NCBI GenBank assembly: GCA_937891125.1
Contig: CALAEZ010000194.1
Span: forward strand, 1 to 7,410
Source: an uncultured Treponema sp.
GTDB lineage: Bacteria > Spirochaetota > Spirochaetia > Treponematales > Treponemataceae
Length of the DNA stretch: 7,410 nt
Reading direction: 5' to 3'
The notes below the pieces were generated by a model. That model saw only the letters and a program-made list of their open reading frames with translations, had not been told where the DNA came from and did not search any database. The position numbers were made by a program, and so were the translations under genes. Of this stretch, positions 1 through 5,444 are shown piece after piece (positions within the stretch are counted from its first letter, which is position 1; each line of letters begins with the position of its first letter).

Positions 1-32
1 GGTACAGAATCCTCGCAGGAGCAGGATTATGA
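1..32 (+). CDS. C-terminal tail of an upstream gene (partial)
   Basis: Reading from base 3, the frame is open from the window edge and ends in TGA at 30-32, giving the tail YRILAGAGL. That stop overlaps the ATG of the next gene as ATGA, the usual sign of two translationally coupled genes, and this is the main reason to prefer this frame. Nothing can be said about function from nine residues. The frame starting at base 1 is also open, to a TAA at 52-54, so the choice is not certain. Confidence 0.35.
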   Translation, partial: YRILAGAGL

Positions 33-388
33 TTCAGATTTTCGGAACGCTTAAAAATTTTGACGTAAAGTCGGCTCAGAGATGGTTTCAGGAACGGCGG
101 ATTCCTTTTCAGTTTGTGGACTTAAAGGAAAAGGAAATGAGCCGCGGTGAGTTTGACAGTGTGGTGGATGCTCTTGCCCGCGAGGCCGGATGCAGGGCAG
201 AGGCCATTGAGGAAATGACTGACAAAAAATCAAAGGATTATGCCAGCATTGCCTATCTTGATGACGGCGACAAGGCCGACAAGCTTTTTGAAAATCAGCT
301 TAAGCTTATGAAACAGCCTGTCTGCCGAAACGGAAAAAATGCTGCAACGGTAGGTCTTGCTCAGAAGGCTTGGGAAGTATGGAAATAA
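29..388 (+). CDS. ArsC/Spx-like thioredoxin-fold protein lacking the catalytic cysteine
   Basis: This 119-residue protein matches the length and layout of the ArsC/Spx/YffB group. It has a first beta strand (IQIFGTLKN), a helix (VKSAQRWFQERR), a second strand (PFQFVDLKEKEMS), a helical middle, and a C-terminal QPVCRNGKNAATVG segment resembling the family's RPxxxxGxxxxVG signature. Catalytic members carry a cysteine after the first strand, as in YffB's KNCD. Here ungapped alignment on the following KSA helix puts Asn10 there, and the first cysteine of any kind is Cys55. The conserved Arg before the proline is Gln96. Arsenate or disulfide reduction by the normal route is therefore unlikely, and a binding or regulatory role is an inference. 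The start is supported by AGGAG at 17-21, seven bases upstream, and by ATGA overlap with a possible upstream gene. Family call is fairly sure; function is unknown. Confidence 0.85.
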   Translation: MIQIFGTLKNFDVKSAQRWFQERRIPFQFVDLKEKEMSRGEFDSVVDALAREAGCRAEAIEEMTDKKSKDYASIAYLDDGDKADKLFENQLKLMKQPVCRNGKNAATVGLAQKAWEVWK

Positions 389-512
389 AAGCAGATATAA
401 AAGCTGTAGAAAAAATCTTGTTCTCTAGCAAAGCAAGCTCTGTATCCGTGAGCCTTGTGCATTTAGGCAAGCTCCCGGGCAAAAGCTTCCCAGTAATCCT
501 GCCAGTGAATTG

Positions 513-538
513 AAATGGGGTGGAGTAGAAAAATTTTT
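513..538 (+). repeat. Split direct repeat, copy 1
   Basis: AAATGGGG at 513-520 is followed six bases later by AGAAAAATTTTT at 527-538. The same two blocks, separated by a single base, recur at 671-691. The A5T5 core is self-complementary and likely intrinsically bent. Function is unknown. Confidence 0.55.
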
Positions 539-645
539 CATAGCTTTAGTATGTCATGATTTTCATTTGCTGTCGAGATGAGAAGAAAATATTTGAGACT
601 CAAAATAAAGATATTGGTGCAGGAAGTTCTCTGTAAACATTTATG

Positions 646-674
646 TTGCACTAATCCCAATTTTTTGATTAAAT
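646..674 (+). promoter_or_regulatory. Weak sigma70-type promoter candidate for the ABC-F gene
   Basis: TTGCAC (646-651) and TTAAAT (669-674) are separated by 17 bases. The -35 matches consensus at three of six positions and the -10 at four of six. Spacing and position, about 30 bases before the start codon, are right, but other weak pairs can be found in this AT-rich stretch. Confidence 0.22.
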
Positions 675-691
675 GGGGAAGAAAAATTTTT
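671..691 (+). repeat. Split direct repeat, copy 2, just before the ABC-F start
   Basis: AAATGGGG at 671-678 and AGAAAAATTTTT at 680-691 repeat the two blocks of copy 1, here one base apart. This copy ends where the ABC-F ribosome site (AAAGGA, 692-697) begins, so it would lie in the leader or promoter of that gene. Confidence 0.55.
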
Positions 692-705
692 AAAGGATTA
701 GATTA

Positions 706-2358
706 ATGATTACAGTCAGTGATGTTAGTGTTTCATTCAGCGAAAAACCGCTTTTTAAAGATGTAAACCTTAAGTTTAATAAAGGAAACTGCTACGGAAT
801 TACTGGTGCAAATGGAGCCGGAAAGTCAACCTTCCTTAAGCTGCTTTCTGGTGAGCTGGAAAAGGATTCCGGCGATATTTTTATGACACCGGGCGAGCGA
901 ATGGCAGTATTAAAGCAGGATCACTTTGCTTTTGACCAATATTCAGTAAAAGATACTGTTATGATGGGCTTTCCAAAACTTTACGAAGTTTCTAAGGCCC
1001 GCGATGAAATTTATGCCAAGGCAGATTTTACAGAAGAAGACGGAATTAAATCTGCAGAACTTGAAGCAGAATTCGGAGAACTGTGCGGTTATGAGGCAGA
1101 AAACCAGATTGAACAGATGCTTTCTGGTCTTGGTCTGGAAGAAGAACACCACGATAAAATGATGAGTGAACTGGACGAAAGCCAGAAGGTTCGCGTACTT
1201 CTTGCTCAGGCAATTTACGGAAATCCTGATGCCCTTATTCTTGATGAACCTACAAACGGTCTTGATATTGAATCAATCACCTGGCTGGAAAACTTCCTCC
1301 TTGATTTTGAAAATACTGTAATTGTAGTTTCCCATGACCGTCACTTTTTGAACACAGTTTGTACTTATATATGTGATATTGATTACGGTAAGATTACTCA
1401 GTTCAGCGGTAACTATGATTTCTGGTATCAGATGACTCAGGTTATGCAGAGACAGGCTCATGACCAGCAGAAGAAGACGGAAGAGAAAATGAAGGATTTA
1501 CGCGAATTTATCCTCCGCTTCTCTTCAAATGCTTCAAAGGCAAAACAGGCTACCAGCCGTAAAAAGATTTATGATAAACTTGCCGACAGTCTTGAAGATA
1601 TTCCTATTTCTACACGTAAATTCCCATATGTAAACTTCAAGGCAGACAGAGAAATTGGAAACAATGTTCTTGAAATTAAAAATCTTAACTACAAGGACGC
1701 AGATGGAAACCAGCTGTTAAAAGATTTTAGTCTTACCGTAAACCGTACAGATAAAATTGCTTTTGTTGGTATTGAACACAATTCAATTACAGCATTATTT
1801 GATATTGTAAACGGAGCTAAAAAGGCTGATTCAGGAGAATTCTTCTGGGGACAGACAACTTCACAGACTTATCTTCCACGCGATAATTCTGACAGCTTTA
1901 ATAATGAAATGAACATTACAGAATGGCTCAAGCAGTATTCAAAAGAACAGGATGATGCTTATGTCCGCGGCTTCCTTGGCCGTATGCTCTTTTCCGGTGA
2001 TGAATCTTTGAAAAAAGTAAAGGTTCTTTCCGGAGGAGAAAAAGTCCGCTGTATGCTTTCCAAGATGATGCTTTCTGGTGCCAACTGTATTACAATGGAT
2101 GACCCTACAAATCACCTTGACCTTGAAGCAATTCAGTCTTTAAACGAAGGACTTATTTCTTTCCCTGGTGTTCTTTTGTTCAGTTCTCATGACCATGAAT
2201 TCATTCAGTCTATTGCAAACCGCATTGTAGAAATTACTCCAAACGGAATTATTGACCGCATGATGAGTTTTGATGACTACATTACAGACAAACAGGTATC
2301 TGAACTTCGTGCAAAAATGTATGAAGGTACAGGTAAAAAGATAAAATACAGAGTTTAA
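706..2358 (+). CDS. ABC-F family ATPase (YbiT-like), one degenerate ATP site
   Basis: This soluble protein has two ATP-binding cassettes, no membrane segment, and 550 residues, normal for ABC-F proteins, which act at the ribosomal E site in translation or antibiotic protection. Cassette 1 has Walker A GANGAGKST (34-42), Walker B LILDEPTNGLD (177-187) and the switch SHD (209-211). A charged linker follows (about 244-315). Cassette 2 has signature LSGGEK (441-446) and switch SHD (494-496). Three elements deviate: signature 1 reads LDESQK (156-161), Walker A of cassette 2 reads GIEHNSITA (355-363), and Walker B 2 reads MDDPTNHLD, with Asp466 for the catalytic Glu. They all belong to one composite site, while the other site is complete. 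I recall related Bacteroidetes and Firmicutes ABC-F proteins that share the first two changes. The start has AAAGGA at 692-697, eight bases upstream. It is probably monocistronic and ended by the hairpin at 2388. Its substrate or drug specificity cannot be read from sequence. Confidence 0.93.
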   Translation: MITVSDVSVSFSEKPLFKDVNLKFNKGNCYGITGANGAGKSTFLKLLSGELEKDSGDIFMTPGERMAVLKQDHFAFDQYSVKDTVMMGFPKLYEVSKARDEIYAKADFTEEDGIKSAELEAEFGELCGYEAENQIEQMLSGLGLEEEHHDKMMSELDESQKVRVLLAQAIYGNPDALILDEPTNGLDIESITWLENFLLDFENTVIVVSHDRHFLNTVCTYICDIDYGKITQFSGNYDFWYQMTQVMQRQAHDQQKKTEEKMKDLREFILRFSSNASKAKQATSRKKIYDKLADSLEDIPISTRKFPYVNFKADREIGNNVLEIKNLNYKDADGNQLLKDFSLTVNRTDKIAFVGIEHNSITALFDIVNGAKKADSGEFFWGQTTSQTYLPRDNSDSFNNEMNITEWLKQYSKEQDDAYVRGFLGRMLFSGDESLKKVKVLSGGEKVRCMLSKMMLSGANCITMDDPTNHLDLEAIQSLNEGLISFPGVLLFSSHDHEFIQSIANRIVEITPNGIIDRMMSFDDYITDKQVSELRAKMYEGTGKKIKYRV

Positions 2359-2387
2359 TTTTATTTCAGGGCTTGGGATTATTCCTG

Positions 2388-2429
2388 GTCACGGGATTAT
2401 TACTAATCCCGTGACTGCTTCATTTTATT
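2388..2429 (+). terminator. Intrinsic terminator of the ABC-F gene, overlapping the helicase stop
   Basis: A perfect 12-bp stem, GTCACGGGATTA (2388-2399) against TAATCCCGTGAC (2404-2415), closes a TTAC loop. On the plus strand it is followed by a loose T-rich run (TGCTTCATTTTATT). The minus-strand side has no T-run, so it probably serves the ABC-F transcript. Its 3' arm lies inside the convergent helicase gene and encodes that protein's last residues and stop. A 9-bp direct repeat GGGATTATT (2375-2383 and 2393-2401) offers a weaker alternative pairing of 2375-2381 with 2404-2410. Confidence 0.7.
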
Positions 2430-4478
2430 AAGAAAATCGCTGAAAAGTTTTCCGGTTTCTTCATCACTTAATTCTTTCTTAGGTTCGTGATATTCAACCA
2501 GGTTTGAAGGAATTTCGTCTAAAAAGCGGCTCGGCTCGCACTGCACGCTTGACTGCATACGGCGGCGGGCACGGCAGGCGGGAATAAAAAGCTTTTCGCG
2601 GGCGCGTGTTATGGCAACATAAAAAAGCCGCCGCTCTTCCTGCACTGCGTTGTCGCCGCCTTCTTCTACGGCACGCGCGTGCGGAATGATATTCTCCTCA
2701 GCTCCTGCAATAAAGACGACCGGAAACTCTAAGCCTTTAGAGGCGTGAATCGTCATTAAGTTTACTTTTCCTTGCGGCTCATCGTCGTCTAAGTCGTCGC
2801 GGCTTAAAAGCGTAATGCGGTTAAGGTAGGCGTATAATGTCGGATCTTCCGTGCCGGGGTTTTCTTCCCAGGTCTGCATGGAGTTAATTAAGCTTTCCAC
2901 ATTTAAAAGCTTAAAGCGCGCGGCTTTTTCGCTCTTCTGGTTTTCTGAAATGATAAAATCCTCGTAACGGATTTCATCTACCAGAGCCTTTACCTTTTTA
3001 GATAAGCCGCGGCCGCCGAGCATGGACTTGTGGTTTTCGATAATCGAAGCAAAGCTTGCAAGATTTGCAATCGCCGCATCGCTAAAACGCGCTTCCTGCT
3101 CGTCCTCGTCCGCTTCAAGCACAATCTTAATCGCCTCAAAAAGAGAGCATTTGTGCGCTTCTGCCACAAGGTTCAGCTGCTCAATGGCAGCTCTACCAAT
3201 ACCGCGCCGCGGCGTGTTTATGATGCGCAAAAGATTTACGTCGTCGTCGTTATTTGAAATGACGCGCAGGTAGCTAATGATGTCTTTAATCTCTTTTCGC
3301 TGGAAAAAGCTTGTGCCGCCGCTCATTGTGTAGGGAATGTTCGCGCTTAAAAACGCTTCTTCAAGTACGCGGCTTTGCGAATTTGAGCGCATTAAAATGC
3401 AGAAGTCATCGTACTTTCTCTTTTCTTCCACGCAGATTCCCTGAATGCTTTCGATTATGAACTCCGCTTCTGCCGTGTCGTTATCGGGCATAAAGATTTC
3501 GATGGGCTTTCCGTTTCCTTTTCCACTCCAGAGCGTTTTGTCCTTGCGGTTTGTGTTGTGGCTTATAACGCCGTTTGCGGCAGCTAAAATCGTGCCGGTA
3601 GAGCGGTAATTCTGCTCAAGGCGGATTTCTTTCATGCCCTTAAAATCTTTTTCAAAATTGATGATGTTCTGATAGTCGGCTCCTCGCCAGCTGTAGATGG
3701 ACTGATCATCATCTCCAACGACGGCAACGTTTTTGTCGGCTAAGATATGCATCATCTCGTACTGCTGGTGGCTTGTGTCCTGAAACTCGTCTACCATAAT
3801 GTATTTGTACCGCTCCTTATAGCGGGCAAGGACGTCGGGGTGCTCCCGAAACAGGCGAATCGGAAGCACAATCAGGTCGTCAAAGTCAACGGCATTGTAT
3901 AATTGCAGTCCTTCCTGATAGGCGGCGTAGAGAGCCATGTAGAATTTTTTTTCGGTTTCGTTACGGATGTCAGAAAAGCTTTTGCGGCCGGTTTTAATGT
4001 CGCTAATGGTCATGCCCATTTTGTACATATCCATGCTTGCGGCAACATCTTCTGCCTTGTCGTTTGAATTCCCGCTTTTTTTGAGTGCTTCCTGCGCACT
4101 TTCTTTTATGAGCGCGTTCCGGTCAGTTTCATCATAAATCGAAAAATTTTCCCGCCAGCCAAGCTTATCTATGTCTTGCCGCAAAACCTTTACGCCAAAT
4201 GCATGGAACGTAGAAATTGTAAGATTCTGAAGCTTTTTTCCGGTCAGCTCTTTTATGCGGCTTTCCATTTCGCGCGCCGCCTTGTTGGTGAAGGTAAGGG
4301 CAAGAATCGCACTCTGCGGAATGCCGATGTCGAGCATGTGTGCAATTCTAAAGGTAATGACGCGCGTTTTTCCGCTTCCCGCTCCCGCAATGATTAAGAT
4401 TGCGCCGTCGGTGGTCATGACGGCTTCGTACTGTTCGGGGTTTAATTCTTCTTTTAGATTGGAAAGGTCTGCGCTCAT
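2403..4478 (-). CDS. Superfamily 1A DNA helicase, Rep/PcrA/UvrD type
   Basis: This ATP-driven 3'-to-5' DNA translocase has 691 residues and every family motif: Q-motif LNPEQYEAV (12-20), Walker A AGAGSGKT (31-38), Ia LTFTNKAA (61-68), Ib STFHAFG (89-95), II VDEFQD (229-234), III GDDDQSIYSWRGAD (255-268), IV LEQNYRS (287-293), V MTIHASKGLEF (575-585) and VI RRLFYVAITRA (616-626). SWRGA, HASKGLEF and EPSRFLDEIP (648-657) are closer to Rep as I remember it than to UvrD. The length fits Rep (about 673), and there is no long C-terminal extension. Likely work is restarting or clearing forks and displacing proteins from DNA; a UvrD-like repair role is not excluded. The start follows a -10-like TAAAAT by nine bases, with no Shine-Dalgarno sequence. 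It lies 58 bases downstream of the XRE gene on the same strand. The gene is strikingly GC-rich beside its neighbours (41 of 60 bases at 2521-2580). Its end is convergent with the ABC-F gene. Confidence 0.95.
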   Translation of the reverse strand: MSADLSNLKEELNPEQYEAVMTTDGAILIIAGAGSGKTRVITFRIAHMLDIGIPQSAILALTFTNKAAREMESRIKELTGKKLQNLTISTFHAFGVKVLRQDIDKLGWRENFSIYDETDRNALIKESAQEALKKSGNSNDKAEDVAASMDMYKMGMTISDIKTGRKSFSDIRNETEKKFYMALYAAYQEGLQLYNAVDFDDLIVLPIRLFREHPDVLARYKERYKYIMVDEFQDTSHQQYEMMHILADKNVAVVGDDDQSIYSWRGADYQNIINFEKDFKGMKEIRLEQNYRSTGTILAAANGVISHNTNRKDKTLWSGKGNGKPIEIFMPDNDTAEAEFIIESIQGICVEEKRKYDDFCILMRSNSQSRVLEEAFLSANIPYTMSGGTSFFQRKEIKDIISYLRVISNNDDDVNLLRIINTPRRGIGRAAIEQLNLVAEAHKCSLFEAIKIVLEADEDEQEARFSDAAIANLASFASIIENHKSMLGGRGLSKKVKALVDEIRYEDFIISENQKSEKAARFKLLNVESLINSMQTWEENPGTEDPTLYAYLNRITLLSRDDLDDDEPQGKVNLMTIHASKGLEFPVVFIAGAEENIIPHARAVEEGGDNAVQEERRLFYVAITRAREKLFIPACRARRRMQSSVQCEPSRFLDEIPSNLVEYHEPKKELSDEETGKLFSDFLNKMKQSRD

Positions 4479-4487
4479 AGGAAAAGC

Positions 4488-4516
4488 ATTTTAGCGGGAA
4501 ACGGGGAAAATGTGTA
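4488..4516 (-). promoter_or_regulatory. Candidate promoter for the helicase gene
   Basis: Read on the minus strand, TACACA (4516-4511), 17 bases, then TAAAAT (4493-4488). The -10 matches consensus at five of six positions and the -35 at four of six. The -10 ends nine bases before the helicase ATG, so the transcript would start within a few bases of the start codon. The helicase could also be read from the XRE gene upstream. Confidence 0.4.
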
Positions 4517-4536
4517 GCGGGTGAGAGGAAAACTTC

Positions 4537-4860
4537 TTATTTGTGAGTTAAGTCTAAGTGTGATTTTAGTTTTGAATATAAATCAAGCAGAAACGCTCTG
4601 TCCATTTGATTCGCTGCATTTAAATCAGTATTTGTGCTGTCAGCTGGTATTTTCGCGGTAAAAAGCAGTGCAGGATGTACATTTAAAACTTTTGCCAGTG
4701 TCAGGATTAAATCAAAAGATGGTTTTGACGCTCCACATTCTATATTTCCAATTGTCCCATTAGATACATTACAAAGTTCAGAGAGTTTTGACTGTGAATA
4801 GCCTGCTAGTTTTCTGTATTTTTTAAGATTGTTAATAAATTCCTGCTGATAAACGTCCAT
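4537..4860 (-). CDS. XRE-family helix-turn-helix transcriptional regulator
   Basis: A 107-residue DNA-binding protein. Residues 8-62 form a typical Cro/C1-type domain: FINNLKKYRKLAGYSQ, then SKLSELCNVSNGTIGNIECG as the helix-turn-helix, then ASKPSFDLILTLAKVLNVHPALLF. The remaining 45 residues are probably for dimerisation and carry no recognised sensor. The frame is open back to 4998, but the extra 46 residues translate the promoter and operator region, are low in complexity and run into the divergent gene, so the internal Met at 4860 is preferred. No Shine-Dalgarno sequence precedes it; a TATACT box ends seven bases upstream. The gene is AT-rich (18 of 60 GC at 4741-4800). The operator-like repeat next door makes it the likely local repressor of the glycan operon and perhaps of itself, which is inference. 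A role in controlling the helicase downstream is possible but unsupported. Confidence 0.85.
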   Translation of the reverse strand: MDVYQQEFINNLKKYRKLAGYSQSKLSELCNVSNGTIGNIECGASKPSFDLILTLAKVLNVHPALLFTAKIPADSTNTDLNAANQMDRAFLLDLYSKLKSHLDLTHK

Positions 4861-4867
4861 ATTACTC

Positions 4868-4896
4868 AGTATAAGATGATGATTTTGCTCTTGAAA
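4868..4896 (-). promoter_or_regulatory. Candidate promoter of the XRE regulator
   Basis: On the minus strand, TTTCAA (4896-4891), exactly 17 bases, then TATACT (4873-4868), a five-of-six match to the -10 consensus. The -35 matches three of six and is the same hexamer that, read on the other strand, is the -35 of the divergent promoter. The predicted start falls at or one base before the ATG at 4860, so the mRNA may be leaderless. Confidence 0.45.
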
Positions 4897-4919
4897 TAAA
4901 GTTGTAGTGGTTGTACAAT
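4891..4919 (+). promoter_or_regulatory. Sigma70-type promoter of the glycan operon
   Basis: TTGAAA (4891-4896), 17 bases, then TACAAT (4914-4919): four-of-six and five-of-six matches to consensus at ideal spacing. The transcript should begin near 4926, leaving a leader of about 39 bases to the preferred TTG start at 4965. The operator-like inverted repeat straddles the -10 and start point. Confidence 0.65.
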
Positions 4920-4933
4920 TTGAATCAACCACT
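4906..4933. promoter_or_regulatory. Operator-like inverted repeat in the divergent control region
   Basis: AGTGGTTG (4906-4913) and CAACCACT (4926-4933) are perfect inverted 8-bp arms with a 12-base spacer. Their centres are 20 bp apart, about two helical turns. The left arm directly abuts the plus-strand -10 and the right arm covers the predicted +1 to +8. A second palindrome, TTGTACAA (4911-4918), overlaps the -10. A dimeric protein bound here would block the plus-strand promoter. The adjacent XRE protein is the obvious candidate. Confidence 0.6.
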
Positions 4934-4948
4934 GTAATTGAGTGAATT

Positions 4949-4953
4949 AAGGA
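4949..4953 (+). promoter_or_regulatory. Ribosome binding site that selects the TTG start at 4965
   Basis: AAGGA lies 11 bases before TTG 4965, a slightly long but usable spacing. It lies downstream of the in-frame TTG at 4938 and so cannot serve it. With transcription starting near 4926, a start at 4938 would leave only 12 bases of leader. Confidence 0.55.
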
Positions 4954-4964
4954 ATGTATCAAAA

Positions 4965-5444
4965 TTGACCCGTTACGTACTTCTTTGCGGTTCTGCACCG
5001 AACGATTTTCGCCAGAAAAAGCTTGAAGATTTACATAACGAACTTCTCAAAAAAGACGGCTATCACGTAACGTGTTTTGCAAACGGCATTGACGAGCTGA
5101 CTCTTGAATATGCGTTGAATAATATTTTTGAAGGAAACGCAGGAGATGAAGCGGACAGTGTGCGGCACGTGAACGTGCTCTTGTATTTTTGCGCACGGTG
5201 TGAAGCTGATTTGAACGCGAAGATGGCTGATGCAGATTGTGATGTAGTGCGCTTGGGCGAAAACGAGATTCGCCGTGAAGTGATTTCGTATTACGAAGAG
5301 CTTTCAAAAAAGTTGGAGCTTGAAATGCAAGTGGTGTATGACGTAGACGGCGAGCTGGTGAGTGAAGGCGAATTAGGCTATGAAAGCGTGACGGCGGAAA
5401 ATGCTGAGGCTCTTCAGGCGATTTTTGGCGGAGAGGGGCTGTAG
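4965..5444 (+). CDS. Uncharacterised alpha/beta protein, first gene of the glycan operon
   Basis: I do not recognise a named family. From the preferred TTG at 4965 it has 159 residues, no signal peptide and no membrane segment, so it is probably cytoplasmic. Hydrophobic strands and amphipathic helices appear to alternate: strand RYVLLCGS (3-10), helix FRQKKLEDLHNELLKK (15-30), strand YHVTCFAN (33-40), helix DELTLEYALNNIF (43-55), strand VNVLLYFCARC (69-79), strand CDVVRLG (92-98), helix EIRREVISYYEELSKKLELE (101-120), strand MQVVYDVDGELVS (121-133). That is a Rossmann-like or caspase-like order. Five cysteines (8, 37, 76, 79, 92) are notable, but no catalytic His-Cys pair can be assigned. I have an impression of similar proteins in polysaccharide clusters, which I cannot verify. 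An in-frame TTG at 4938 would add nine residues. Its stop abuts the glycosyltransferase ATG, so the two are surely cotranscribed. Confidence 0.8.
   Translation: MTRYVLLCGSAPNDFRQKKLEDLHNELLKKDGYHVTCFANGIDELTLEYALNNIFEGNAGDEADSVRHVNVLLYFCARCEADLNAKMADADCDVVRLGENEIRREVISYYEELSKKLELEMQVVYDVDGELVSEGELGYESVTAENAEALQAIFGGEGL

Larger units (their letters stand above)
389..705. other. 317-bp intergenic region without a credible gene
   Basis: No frame here has a convincing start, ribosome site and protein-like sequence. The stretch holds an imperfect hairpin at 450-474 (GAGC-C-TTG against CAAGCTC, with a bulged C). It has no following T-run, so it is a poor terminator for the ArsC-like gene. An 8-bp direct repeat, GCAAGCTC, occurs at 433-440 and 467-474. 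A longer split direct repeat lies at 513-538 and 671-691. A weak promoter candidate and a good ribosome site (AAAGGA, 692-697) precede the ABC-F gene. The part from about 420 to 580 has long open stretches in several frames on both strands without being clearly coding, as a dispersed intergenic repeat or gene remnant can have. Confidence 0.5.

Noticed and set aside
450..474. Hairpin as terminator of the ArsC-like gene
   Set aside because: The stem is short with a bulge, and the following bases are CCGGGC rather than a T-run.
425..541. Minus-strand 38-residue ORF in the intergenic region
   Set aside because: No Shine-Dalgarno sequence and no recognised family; neighbouring frames look equally protein-like, so it is not evidence for a gene.
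3022..3273. Plus-strand open frames within the helicase gene
   Set aside because: They lie opposite a motif-complete helicase and have no ribosome site or recognisable domain.
2403..4860. XRE gene plus helicase as a defence or mobile-element module
   Set aside because: The helicase has the length and motifs of the housekeeping Rep/PcrA group, and no nuclease, methylase, toxin, integrase or phage gene is present.
4938..4964. TTG at 4938 as the start of the uncharacterised protein
   Set aside because: The only ribosome site (4949-4953) lies downstream of it, it is about 12 bases from the predicted transcript start, and the nine extra residues precede a natural first beta strand.
4954..4968. 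Four-codon ORF (MYQN) whose TGA overlaps the TTG start at 4965, suggesting reinitiation
   Set aside because: Its ATG has no spacing from AAGGA, so initiation there is unlikely; the overlap is probably chance.
4861..4998. N-terminal extension of the XRE protein to a start at 4998
   Set aside because: It translates the operator and both promoters, is Thr-rich and low in complexity, overlaps the divergent gene, and the HTH domain is complete from 4860.
2590..5025. Many AAAAGCTT-type motifs, possibly a recurring site
   Set aside because: Most fall inside coding sequence as common Lys-Leu or Lys-Ser codon pairs with no regular spacing.
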